Of a stretch of 64,000 bases of DNA, positions 16,276 to 24,573 are shown piece after piece; position 1 is the first letter of the stretch, and each line of letters starts with the position of its first letter. The DNA is from Modestobacter marinus (GTDB lineage: Bacteria; Actinomycetota; Actinomycetes; Mycobacteriales; Geodermatophilaceae). The stretch is taken from NCBI RefSeq assembly GCF_011758655.1, contig NZ_JAAMPA010000001.1, positions 1,488,001 through 1,552,000 on the forward strand, given 5' to 3'. The notes beneath the pieces are model-generated. The model was given only the letters and a program-made list of their open reading frames with translations. It was not told where the DNA came from and ran no database searches. The position numbers and the translations under genes are program-made.

Positions 16276-17250
16276 TCAGTTGCCGAGGACATCGCCGAAC
16301 GTCTCCTCGGTCTCGACGAACAGGTCGCCCAGGCCGTCGGCGCCGATGAACTCCTCGGGCACGTAGCGCTCGTCCAGCGTCTCGACGACGCCGGGCTCCT
16401 CCGCCGCGCTGCGCAGCGTGTCCTCCAGCGTCTGCACCACCTCCTCCGGCGTGCCGGCCGGGGCGATGACGCCGAAGGTCGTGGTGCTCTGCACCAGCTC
16501 CGGGTAGCCGAGCTCGACGAAGGTGGGGGCGTCGACGTAGGGCAGCGGCTCCGGGCTGCCGACGGCCAGCACCCGCAGGTCGCCGGACTCGATCGCCGGC
16601 AGGATGTCCTGGGACAGGTTGGCGAAGCCGGCGCTGACGTTCTCCCCCAGCAGCGCGGTCTGCACCTCGGCGTTGCCGTTGAACGGCACCACGGTGAGCG
16701 GGACGTCGTAGAGCTCGGTGATCCGCTGGGTCTCCGCGGCGTGGGTGTTCGTCGCCCCGGGGGTGCCGACGGTGACCGCCTGGGGGTCCTCCCGTGCGGC
16801 GTCGAAGAGGTCCTCGAGCGTCTGGTACGGGGAGTCGGCCGGGACGAGGATGCCCGAGGGCACCTGGGTGACCACGCCGATCGGCGTGAAGTCCTCCCGG
16901 GTGTAGCCGACCTCGTTGGACAGGTAGTTGAGCACCGCCGTGGGCAGCGCCGTCATCGACAGCGTGTAGCCGTCGGCGTCGGCGGCGATCAGCTGCTGGT
17001 AGGCGGTGGCGCCGGACGCGCCGGGCGCGTTGGTCACGACGACGGGCTGGTCCAGCTCGCTCTCCATGTGCGCGGCGAGGGCCCGGGCGGCGATGTCGGT
17101 CGGGCCGCCGGCGGTGTAGGGCACCAGCAGCTCGATGTCCTCGGTCGGGTAGTCCTCGGCGGCCTCGGTGGAGGTCTCCTCCCCGCCGCCGCACCCGGTC
17201 AGTGCCGTGGCGGTGACGAGCAGGACGGCGACGGTGCGGCGGGCGGTCAT
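16276..17250 (-). CDS. Tripartite tricarboxylate transporter binding protein, copy 2
   Basis: This 324-residue Bug-family lipoprotein (lipobox LTGC, Cys20) is directly coupled to tctA: its ATG overlaps the tctA TGA (ATGA). It has LLVPYTAGGPTDIAAR and the TVVPFNGNAEVQTALLGE stretch. Being within the permease operon, it is the most likely dedicated receptor of this TctAB pair. It is more diverged from copies 1 and 3 than they are from each other. Confidence 0.88.
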   Translation of the reverse strand: MTARRTVAVLLVTATALTGCGGGEETSTEAAEDYPTEDIELLVPYTAGGPTDIAARALAAHMESELDQPVVVTNAPGASGATAYQQLIAADADGYTLSMTALPTAVLNYLSNEVGYTREDFTPIGVVTQVPSGILVPADSPYQTLEDLFDAAREDPQAVTVGTPGATNTHAAETQRITELYDVPLTVVPFNGNAEVQTALLGENVSAGFANLSQDILPAIESGDLRVLAVGSPEPLPYVDAPTFVELGYPELVQSTTTFGVIAPAGTPEEVVQTLEDTLRSAAEEPGVVETLDERYVPEEFIGADGLGDLFVETEETFGDVLGN

Positions 17251-18899
17251 CGTTCTCCTGGGGTGGTGGTGGAGGTGGACCCGGAGGGGCCGTCGGGGGC
17301 GGGAGCCGACCCGGTGGTGGACTCGGCGCCGGGGCTGCCCTCGGCGGCCACCTGCCGGTCGGCGTCCGGGGCGGTCTCGTCGGTCTCGTCGACGTCGGCG
17401 GGGTCGACCCGGCCGAAGACCGCCTTGCGCCGCCGGCTGGTGATCGCGCTGACGATGATGATCAGTGCCATGAAGGCGAACATGCCGCCGGAGATGGGGC
17501 GGGTGACGAAGATGTCGAAGCTGCCGCCGGAGAGCAGCATCGACTGCCGGAAGGCCCGTTCGAGGATCGACCCGAGCACGAAGGCGAGCACCAGCGGGCC
17601 GGGCTCGAAGCCGGTCTTCTTCATCAGCCAGCCGATGACGCCGAAGCCCAGCACGACCCACATGTCGAACACGTTGTTGTTGACCGAGAAGACGCCGGCC
17701 ATGGTGACGAGCAGGGCGAAGGCGGCGAGGATGCCGGCCCGCACCCGGAGCATCTGGACGAAGAACCCGACCAGCGGGATGTTCAGCGCCAGCAGCATCA
17801 GGTTGCCGATGACCATCGAGGCGATGACGCCCCAGAAGATCTCCGGTTCCTGCTCGATCAGCTGCGGCCCCGGGGTGATGTCGTTCACCAGCAGGGCGCC
17901 GAAGATCAGCGCCAGCACCACGTTGGGCGGGATGCCGAGGGTGAGCAGCGGGATGAACGCCGAGGTGGAGGAGGCGTTGTTCGCCGTCTCCGGGCCGGCG
18001 ACCCCCTCGATGGCGCCCTTGCCGAAGCGGCTGGGGTCCTTGGCCCGGCGCTTCTCCATGGCGTAGGAGGCCAGCGAGGAGACCACCCCGCCGCCGCCGG
18101 GCAGCACGCCGATCGCGAAGCCGAGCAGCGAGCCGCGGCCGATCGCGCCGGAGGAGTCGCGGAAGTCCTTCTTGGTCGGCCAGATGCCCTTGATCTTCGA
18201 GGTGACCGCCTGGACCTTGTCGGTGCGCTCCAGGCTGTGCAGGATCTCCCCGACGCCGAACAGGCCCATCGCCACCGCGACGAAGTCCAGGCCGTTGAAG
18301 AGCGCCACCTCGCCGAAGGTGAAGCGCGCGGTGCCGGTGATCGGGTCCAGGCCGATCGTGGCCAGCAGCAGCCCGAGGGCGGCCATGCACATGCTCTTCA
18401 GCACCGAGCCGGTGCCCAGGTAGGTGACCAGCAGGATGCCCAGCACGGTCAGCGCGACGTACTCCGGCGGTCCGAAGGAGACCGCCAGCTGGGCCAGCGG
18501 CGGCGCCAGCAGGATCATCCCGATCACCGAGACCGTGCCGCCGATGTAGGACCCGACGGCGGCGATGCCCAGCGCCGGCCCGGCCCGGCCCTGCCGGGCC
18601 ATCTGGTAGCCGTCGAAGGTGGTCACCACCGAGGCCGCCTCGCCGGGCAGCCGCAGCAGCACCGAGGTGATCGTGCCGCCGTACATCGAGCCGTAGTAGA
18701 TGCCGGCCAGCAGGATCACCGCGGTCACCGGCTCGACCGTGTAGGTGATCGGCAGCAGCAGGGCGATCGTCGCCGTCGGCCCGAGGCCCGGCAGCACGCC
18801 GATGACGGTGCCGATCAGCACGCCGAGGAAGACGTACAGCAGGTTGGTCGGGGTCAGGGCGACGGAGAAGCCCTGGAGGATGCCGTCCCAGCTCTCCAC
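17247..18899 (-). CDS. TctA-type large permease of a tripartite tricarboxylate transporter
   Basis: The 550-residue membrane protein belongs to the TctA family (about 11-12 helices), with IGVLPGLGPTATIALLLP near residues 33-50 and the repeat-related IGVLPGGGGVVSS in the second half. The last 60 or so residues are an acidic Asp/Glu/Pro/Ser-rich cytoplasmic tail not needed by the family. The GTG start lies 1 nt after the tctB stop. It should transport a di- or tricarboxylate, or a similar organic acid, driven by an ion gradient. Confidence 0.9.
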   Translation of the reverse strand: MESWDGILQGFSVALTPTNLLYVFLGVLIGTVIGVLPGLGPTATIALLLPITYTVEPVTAVILLAGIYYGSMYGGTITSVLLRLPGEAASVVTTFDGYQMARQGRAGPALGIAAVGSYIGGTVSVIGMILLAPPLAQLAVSFGPPEYVALTVLGILLVTYLGTGSVLKSMCMAALGLLLATIGLDPITGTARFTFGEVALFNGLDFVAVAMGLFGVGEILHSLERTDKVQAVTSKIKGIWPTKKDFRDSSGAIGRGSLLGFAIGVLPGGGGVVSSLASYAMEKRRAKDPSRFGKGAIEGVAGPETANNASSTSAFIPLLTLGIPPNVVLALIFGALLVNDITPGPQLIEQEPEIFWGVIASMVIGNLMLLALNIPLVGFFVQMLRVRAGILAAFALLVTMAGVFSVNNNVFDMWVVLGFGVIGWLMKKTGFEPGPLVLAFVLGSILERAFRQSMLLSGGSFDIFVTRPISGGMFAFMALIIIVSAITSRRRKAVFGRVDPADVDETDETAPDADRQVAAEGSPGAESTTGSAPAPDGPSGSTSTTTPGER

Positions 18900-18900
18900 G

Positions 18901-19413
18901 TCAGCCCCCGATCACGGCGTCGACGAGGCCGTCGGGGAAGGGCACCCCGAGCAGCTCCACGAACAGCAGGTACATCACGGCCGTGCCGCCGGCGGCCAGC
19001 CCGAGCGTCCAGCGCCAGGACTCACCGCCGAAGACCCGCAGCCAGAGCACCAGCATCAGGAACGCCGAGACGACGAAGCCGAAGGCCTGGAACAGCAGGA
19101 TGAAGACCCCGAGGCTGACCAGCCCGGCGATGATCCGGAGCGTGCCGCGGGTCCACGGCTCGTAGTCCTCCGCCGGGTCGAGGACGAGCAGTGCGACCGC
19201 GGTCCCGGTCAGCAGCAGCGAGACGATGAAGGGCCACAGCCCCGGCCCCGGGGCCGTGAGCTCGCCCAGCCCCAGCCGGCGGGAGCCGATGACCGCGACC
19301 ACGCCCAGGACCAGGAGCAGCAGCGGGGCGACCCGGTGCAGCTGCCCCCACCGGTGCCCCCGGTCCGCCGTCCCCTCGGCCGGGGCGCCGGACGCCGATG
19401 TCGAGCCGTGCAC
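18901..19413 (-). CDS. TctB-type small permease subunit
   Basis: The 170-residue product has four hydrophobic segments (VAPLLLLVLGVVAVIG, WPFIVSLLLTGTAVALLV, LRIIAGLVSLGVFILL, and a last pair before LLGVPFPDG), the profile of TctB. It heads the tctB-tctA-binding protein-CoA-transferase operon. The start GTG at 19413 is preceded by GAGGTGAG. Divergent from the LysR gene by 120 bp. Confidence 0.85.
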   Translation of the reverse strand: MHGSTSASGAPAEGTADRGHRWGQLHRVAPLLLLVLGVVAVIGSRRLGLGELTAPGPGLWPFIVSLLLTGTAVALLVLDPAEDYEPWTRGTLRIIAGLVSLGVFILLFQAFGFVVSAFLMLVLWLRVFGGESWRWTLGLAAGGTAVMYLLFVELLGVPFPDGLVDAVIGG

Positions 19414-19533
19414 GTGCTCACCTCGTCCTCGTTGACGCCGCGTGTGAGGCAGGACACTAAAGCGGGCTTTGAGAGTGGTCCAATACGGAATGACCAGTCG
19501 ATCCAGAGCGACCGTGCATGAGTGGGGATCCTG

Positions 19534-20442
19534 ATGGAGCTGCGTCACCTGCGCGCGTTCGCCGCCGTGGCCGACGAGCTGCACTTCGGCCGCGCGGCGC
19601 TGCGACTGCACACGGCCCAGCCGGCCCTGAGCCAGCAGATCAAGCACCTCGAGCAGGACCTCGGCACGCTGCTGCTGGAGCGCACGACCCGGCAGGTGCG
19701 GCTGACCGCGGCCGGCGTCGTCTTCCTGGAGCACGTCCGGCGGGTGCTGGCCGAGGTCGACCGGGCGCGGGAGTCGGTGCTGGCGGCGGAGCGGGGGGCC
19801 CGTGGGGAGATCCGGGTCGGGGTGACCGGTGCCATCACCTGGCGGCTGCTCCCGCGGATGGCCCGCGCCTACCGGCTGCGCCACCCCCAGGTGCGGCTGG
19901 ACCTGCACCCGGCGGTGTTCAGCGGCGCCCAGGTCAGCTCGCTGCTGGACGGCCGGATCGACGTCGGGTTCCTCCGCGCGCCCGTCCCCGACGGCCCGCT
20001 GGTCAGCCGGGTGATCCTCAACGAGCCGCTGATGGCCGTGCTGCCGGAGGACCACCCGCTCGCCGGGGAGGACGCGGTCGACCTGGCCGACCTGTCCGGC
20101 GACGGCTTCGTCACCTACCCCTCGCGGCACGGGTCCGCGCTGCGGGACGCGGCGGTGCACGCCTGCTTCTCGGCCGGGTTCACCCCCCGGGTGGTCCAGG
20201 AGGCCCCGGACACCCACACCGTGGTCGCCCTGGTCGGCGCGGCGGTCGGGGTGACGCTGATGCCCGCCTCGGCCGAGCGGCTGCAGCTGGAGGGCGTCGT
20301 CTTCCGGCCGATCGCCGGGGACGTCGACGTGCGGGTGCCGATCGCGCTGGCCTGGCGGCGGGAGGACCCCTCCCCGGTGCTGGCCGGGTTCCTGGCCTTC
20401 GCCGAGGAGGTGCTGCCCAGCCCGGCACCGGGCGACCGGTGA
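19534..20442 (+). CDS. LysR-family transcriptional regulator of the TTT locus
   Basis: The 302-residue protein has a standard LysR HTH (MELRHLRAFAAVADELHFGRAA...PALSQQIKHLE, residues 1-45) and a LysR substrate-binding domain. ATG at 19534 is preferred to GTG at 19522 because it gives the canonical MELRHL start. It is divergent from tctB and so the probable activator of the tct/CoA-transferase operon, with the imported acid or its CoA ester as co-inducer (inferred). It is convergent with the third binding-protein gene, with a 40-bp gap. Confidence 0.87.
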   Translation: MELRHLRAFAAVADELHFGRAALRLHTAQPALSQQIKHLEQDLGTLLLERTTRQVRLTAAGVVFLEHVRRVLAEVDRARESVLAAERGARGEIRVGVTGAITWRLLPRMARAYRLRHPQVRLDLHPAVFSGAQVSSLLDGRIDVGFLRAPVPDGPLVSRVILNEPLMAVLPEDHPLAGEDAVDLADLSGDGFVTYPSRHGSALRDAAVHACFSAGFTPRVVQEAPDTHTVVALVGAAVGVTLMPASAERLQLEGVVFRPIAGDVDVRVPIALAWRREDPSPVLAGFLAFAEEVLPSPAPGDR

Positions 20443-20482
20443 CCGGCGCCGTCCGGGCGTGGACGGCGCCGGCCACCCGGGC

Positions 20483-21487
20483 TCACTCCTGCAGGATCGG
20501 GCCGTACGTCTCGACGATCTCGTCGATCCGGTCGGCGAAGGCGTCGGTGCCGATGAACTCGTCGGGCACGTACTCCTCGCCGAGCTGCTCCACCACCTCG
20601 GGCTGCTCCAGGCAGCCGTTCACCGTCTCCTCCAGGGTGGTGACGACGTCCTCGGGGGTGTCGGCCGGGGCCGCGAGGCCGAACACCGACACGCTGTTGG
20701 TCAGCTCCGGGTAGCCGGACTCGGCGAGCGTGGGTATGCCCTCCAGGTAGTCGACCTGCTCGGGCGAGCTCACCGCGAGTGGCACGAACTCGCCGGCCTC
20801 GATGTTGGCCAGCACGTCCTCCGAGGCGTTGATGAAGACGGCGTCCACGTTGCCGCCGAGCAGGGCGGTGGTCATCTCGGCGTTGCCGGTGAACGGCACC
20901 GCGGTCACCTGGACGTCGTACTCCTCGGCCAGCCGCTGCAGCTCCATCGCCTGGGACGTCGTCGCCCCGGGGACGCCGACGTTCAGCGTGCCGGGGTTCT
21001 CCTCGGCGGCGGCGAAGAACGCCTCGGCGTCGGCGTACTCGGAGTCCGACCCGACCGCCAGGACGGAGGGGATCTCGGTGACGGCCGCGATCGGGACGTA
21101 GTCCTCGTTGGTGTAGCCGACGTCCTGCTGCAGCGGGTTGGTCGCGGTCGCCGGGACGGCGATGAGGGACAGGCTGTAGCCGTCGCTGCCGCCGGCCAGC
21201 ATCGCCTGCATGCCGAGCGAGCCGGAGGCGCCGGGACGGTTCTCCACCACGACGGTCTGCCCGAACTCCGTGGACAGGCAGTCGCCGATCGTCCGGGCGG
21301 CCAGGTCGGTCGGGCCGCCCGCGGCGTAGGGCACGTAGAGGGTGATGTCGTCGGTCGGGTAGTCGGCCGCCGCGGCATCGTCACCACCGCCGCCGGTGGC
21401 GGGCTCCTCCTCCGTGCCGCCGCAGCCGGCCAGGGTGAGTGCGGATGCGGCGAGGAGTGCGGGAACGGTGAGCCGGCGTCGTTGCAT
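20483..21487 (-). CDS. Tripartite tricarboxylate transporter binding protein, copy 3
   Basis: This 334-residue Bug-family lipoprotein (lipobox LAGC, Cys22) is a monocistronic paralogue of copy 1, near-identical in stretches such as TAVPFTGNAEMTTALLGGNVDA. It is divergent from the aldehyde dehydrogenase gene with a 158-bp gap, so both may share one control region. It is an orphan receptor that could feed the single TctAB pair encoded nearby. Confidence 0.85.
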   Translation of the reverse strand: MQRRRLTVPALLAASALTLAGCGGTEEEPATGGGGDDAAAADYPTDDITLYVPYAAGGPTDLAARTIGDCLSTEFGQTVVVENRPGASGSLGMQAMLAGGSDGYSLSLIAVPATATNPLQQDVGYTNEDYVPIAAVTEIPSVLAVGSDSEYADAEAFFAAAEENPGTLNVGVPGATTSQAMELQRLAEEYDVQVTAVPFTGNAEMTTALLGGNVDAVFINASEDVLANIEAGEFVPLAVSSPEQVDYLEGIPTLAESGYPELTNSVSVFGLAAPADTPEDVVTTLEETVNGCLEQPEVVEQLGEEYVPDEFIGTDAFADRIDEIVETYGPILQE

Positions 21488-21645
21488 CGGTTTCCTCCGT
21501 CGGGGTTCGGGTCAGTGGCCTGGCTCACTGTGCCCTGCCGCGCCGGGGGTCGCCCGGCCCCAGGATCACGGTCCAGCAACGATCGGAGCTGTGCAGTGGA
21601 TCACGTTGGCTACCAGACGTCCGAGACGACTGGCAGAGTGCCGCC

Positions 21646-23211
21646 ATGGCAGCCGCGACGACTCCTCCCGCCCTGCACGTCAAGCCCGGCACCGAGTGGG
21701 CCGCCGTCCTCGGCCGCGCCGCCGAGCTCGCCCCGGAGGCGTTCGGCACCGACCGGCTGCACAACCTGGTGGACGGCGCCTGGCGGCCGGTCGGCAGCCC
21801 CGAGCCGATGGTCACCCCGGTCGACGGGACGAAGCTGATCGGGCTCCCCCGGCTGTCCGCCGGCGAGGCACAGCACGCCGTCCTGGCCGCCACGGCCGCG
21901 CACCGGGAGTGGGCACGGACCCCGCTGGCCGAGCGCAAGGCCCGGGTCACCGCCGCCGTCGAGGCGATGGCCGCCGCCCGCGACGAGCTGGCGCTGCTGC
22001 TGGCCTGGGAGATCGGCAAGCCGTGGCGGCTGGCCTGCGCCGACGTCGACCGGGCGCTGGACGGCGTCCGCTGGTACGTCGAGGAGATCGACACCATGCT
22101 CGGCGACCGGGCCCCGCTGGCCGGCCCGGTGTCCAACATCGCCAGCTGGAACTACCCGATGTCGGTGCTGGTGCACGCCGAGCTGGTGCAGCTGCTGGCC
22201 GGCAACGCGGTGTTGGCCAAGACGCCGTCCCAGGGCGGGGCGGCCTGCCTGACGCTGGCGCACGCGCTGATGGCCCGCGAGGGCCTGCCGGTCACCCTGC
22301 TCTCCGGCGGCGGCGCGGAGCTGTCGTCGGTGCTGGTGCGCTCCCCGGAGATCGGCGCGCTGGCCTTCGTCGGCGGCCGCTCCAACGGCGGCAAGGTCGC
22401 CGCGGACCTGCTGGACACCGGCAAGCGGCACATGCTCGAGCAGGAGGGGCTCAACGCCTGGGGGATCTGGGAGTTCTCCGACTGGGCCGGGCTGGCCGCG
22501 CACCTGAAGAAGGGGTTCGAGTACGGCAAGCAGCGCTGCACCGCCTACCCGCGCTACGTCGTCCAGCGGAAGCTCGTCGACCAGTTCCTGGCCACCTACC
22601 TGCCGGTCGTGCAGTCGCTGCGGTTCGGCCACCCGCTGGCCGTCGAGGCCGACGGCGACGACCTCCCCACCCTGGACTTCGGCCCGGTGATCAGCGCCGC
22701 CAAGGCCCAGGAGCTGGGCCGCCGGGTGGACGACGCGATGCACCGGGGTGCGGTCCCGCTGTACCGGGGCAGCGTCGCCGACGGCCGGTTCATCACCGGT
22801 CAGGACACCTCCGCCTACGTCGCCCCGGCCGCGCTGCTCTCCCCCGCCGGGGCCAGCGCGCTGATGCACGCCGAGCCGTTCGGCCCGGTGGACACCATCG
22901 TCGTGGTCGACTCCGAGGCGGAGCTGCTGGCCCAGATGAACGCCTCCAACGGCGCGCTGGTCGCCAGCCTGGCCTGCGACGACGAGGACAAGGCCCGCCG
23001 GCTGGCCCGGGAGGTGCAGGCGTTCAAGGTCGGGATCAACGCACCCCGTTCCCGCGGCGACCGCGCCGAGCCGTTCGGTGGCCGGGGCGCGTCCTGGCTG
23101 GGCTGCTTCGTCGGCGGCGAGCTGCTGGTCCAGGCCGTGAGCCAGGGCGCGGAGAACGAGCTGCTGTACGGCAACTTCCCCGAGCACTCGCGGTACCCCG
23201 CCGCGATCTGA
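21646..23211 (+). CDS. Aldehyde dehydrogenase family protein, atypical glutamate motif
   Basis: The 521-residue product retains the ALDH catalytic set: N169 in ASWNYP, K near TP in AKTPSQ, a Glu at 265 (LEQEGLNAWGI) and nucleophile C298 in GKQRCTAYPR. The usual ELGGK(N/S)P motif is replaced by EQEGLNAWG, so it belongs to a divergent subgroup whose aldehyde cannot be named. ATG at 21646. It may oxidise a semialdehyde derived from the acid handled by the neighbouring TTT/CoA-transferase genes. Its 3' end forms a hairpin shared with the convergent LacI gene. Confidence 0.82.
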   Translation: MAAATTPPALHVKPGTEWAAVLGRAAELAPEAFGTDRLHNLVDGAWRPVGSPEPMVTPVDGTKLIGLPRLSAGEAQHAVLAATAAHREWARTPLAERKARVTAAVEAMAAARDELALLLAWEIGKPWRLACADVDRALDGVRWYVEEIDTMLGDRAPLAGPVSNIASWNYPMSVLVHAELVQLLAGNAVLAKTPSQGGAACLTLAHALMAREGLPVTLLSGGGAELSSVLVRSPEIGALAFVGGRSNGGKVAADLLDTGKRHMLEQEGLNAWGIWEFSDWAGLAAHLKKGFEYGKQRCTAYPRYVVQRKLVDQFLATYLPVVQSLRFGHPLAVEADGDDLPTLDFGPVISAAKAQELGRRVDDAMHRGAVPLYRGSVADGRFITGQDTSAYVAPAALLSPAGASALMHAEPFGPVDTIVVVDSEAELLAQMNASNGALVASLACDDEDKARRLAREVQAFKVGINAPRSRGDRAEPFGGRGASWLGCFVGGELLVQAVSQGAENELLYGNFPEHSRYPAAI

Positions 23212-23230
23212 GCGCCCCGCTCAGGCGCTC
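23210..23230. terminator. Short bidirectional hairpin between convergent genes
   Basis: GAGCGCC (23210-23216) pairs with GGCGCTC (23224-23230) across a 7-nt loop. It spans both stop codons of the convergent aldehyde dehydrogenase and LacI genes, which are only 9 nt apart. Confidence 0.4.
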
Positions 23231-24213
23231 TGCCGGACCACCAGCTCGGAGGGGAAGAGGGTGACGGTCGTCCGGTCCCGGTCGAGCAGGCTCCCGGCCG
23301 CGCGGGCGGCGATCTGCTCGACCGGGTGGGTCGCGGTGGTCAGCGCCGGCCCGCTGAACGCGGCCAGCGGCAGGTCGTCGAAGCCGGTCACCGCGACGTC
23401 CTCGGGTACGCGGCGGCCCAGCGCCCGGAGCGCCTGGATCGCGCCCAGGGCGGTCTCGTCGCAGATCGCGTACAGGGCGTCGGTGTCCGGCCAGCGGCGC
23501 AGCGCCTCGACAGCGCCCCGCCGGCCGCTCTCGGCGGTGAAGTCCCCGGCCAGCACCCGTTCCGGCAGGCCCGCGGCGCGGACGGCGGCCCGGTGCGCGG
23601 TGACCGGGCGCTCGGCGCAGGGCAGCCACGGCGGCCCTGCCAGCATCGCGATCCGCCGGCGACCCGTGCTGAGCAGGTGTGCGGTGAGCGCCGCAGCGGC
23701 GGCGCTGGTGTCGACGTCGACCAGGGGCACGGTGGGGGAGCCGGCGCCGATGGAGGCCACCCGCCCGACCAGCCGGGGCGGCACGGCGTCGAGCACCCGG
23801 CGGGTGGTGTTCACCAGCACCACCCCGGCGACCGAGCGGTCCCGGGCGAGCGCGTCGAGGGTGGGCTCCGGCGCGTCGAGGGGCAGCCACTGGAGCGCCA
23901 CCCCGAGCCCCTCGCTGGCGCAGCGCTGCGCGGTGGAGCCGACCACCCGGGAGACGTAGGGGCAGTCGACCAGCTCGGTCGGGGACGCGCTGGTCACCGC
24001 CACCACGAGGCGCGTGCCGCGGCCGTGGACCAGGGCGCGGGCCACCGGGTCGGCGGTGTAGCCCAGCCGCTCGGCCGCGGCACGCACCCGCTGACCGGCG
24101 TCGGCGGAGGACGGGCCGGAGCCGGTGAGCACCCGGGAGACGGTGGCCCGGGAGACGCCTGCCGCGCGAGCCACGTGCTCGATCGTCACCGCCGGTCGGT
24201 CGTCCCCGTGCAC
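23221..24213 (-). CDS. LacI-family transcriptional regulator
   Basis: The 330-residue protein has a canonical LacI HTH (VTIEHVARAAGVSRATVSRVLTG, about residues 9-31) and a sugar-binding-like effector domain ending with VTGFDDLPLAAFSGPALTT. It is unrelated in detail to the LacI protein at the left end. The 11-residue lead before the HTH and the GTG start are normal. It is convergent to the aldehyde dehydrogenase and has no obvious target beside it, so its regulon may lie elsewhere. Confidence 0.87.
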   Translation of the reverse strand: MHGDDRPAVTIEHVARAAGVSRATVSRVLTGSGPSSADAGQRVRAAAERLGYTADPVARALVHGRGTRLVVAVTSASPTELVDCPYVSRVVGSTAQRCASEGLGVALQWLPLDAPEPTLDALARDRSVAGVVLVNTTRRVLDAVPPRLVGRVASIGAGSPTVPLVDVDTSAAAAALTAHLLSTGRRRIAMLAGPPWLPCAERPVTAHRAAVRAAGLPERVLAGDFTAESGRRGAVEALRRWPDTDALYAICDETALGAIQALRALGRRVPEDVAVTGFDDLPLAAFSGPALTTATHPVEQIAARAAGSLLDRDRTTVTLFPSELVVRQSA

Positions 24214-24298
24214 GGCCCCAGCCTGTCACCGGCGGGGCCGCGTGTGGGGTCCCGGTGCGCTGGAACCGTTCTCAGCCGGGTCTGAGAGGGTCGACCGC

Positions 24299-24496
24299 AT
24301 GACGTCACCGGAGCCGCGGGCCCCCCGAGAGCGGCTGATCGGCCTGTTCCTGCTGGCGGTCGCCGCCGTCCTGCTGGTCTCCAGCGTCACCTGGTTCGGC
24401 AGCGACCGCGGTGCGATCGGCATCGCCCAGGTGGTGGTCGGCCTGGTGGTGGCGGCGGTGGGCGGCCTCCTGGTGCGCCGGGCGCAGTCGAGCTGA
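24299..24496 (+). CDS. Small membrane protein (two helices), unknown function
   Basis: This 65-residue protein has a charged N-terminus (residues 1-12), two hydrophobic segments (IGLFLLAVAAVLLVSSVTWF and IGIAQVVVGLVVAAVGGLLV) separated by a short GSDRG turn, and a short basic tail. ATG at 24299 has GAGAGGG about 10 nt upstream. I do not recognise a family. The helical-hairpin layout is common among small actinobacterial membrane proteins. Confidence 0.6.
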   Translation: MTSPEPRAPRERLIGLFLLAVAAVLLVSSVTWFGSDRGAIGIAQVVVGLVVAAVGGLLVRRAQSS

Positions 24497-24573
24497 CCTC
24501 CACCGCGGCGCCGACCGTTCCCGCGCCTCGGCGGCCAGCTGCCGCATCGCGGTGACCGACGCCGGTTCCCCGG

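Noticed and set aside
21520-21545. TCACTGTGCC as a third copy of the 63-bp hairpin element
   Set aside because: Only part of the first block matches, and the CCGTTCCGC block and the right arm are absent.
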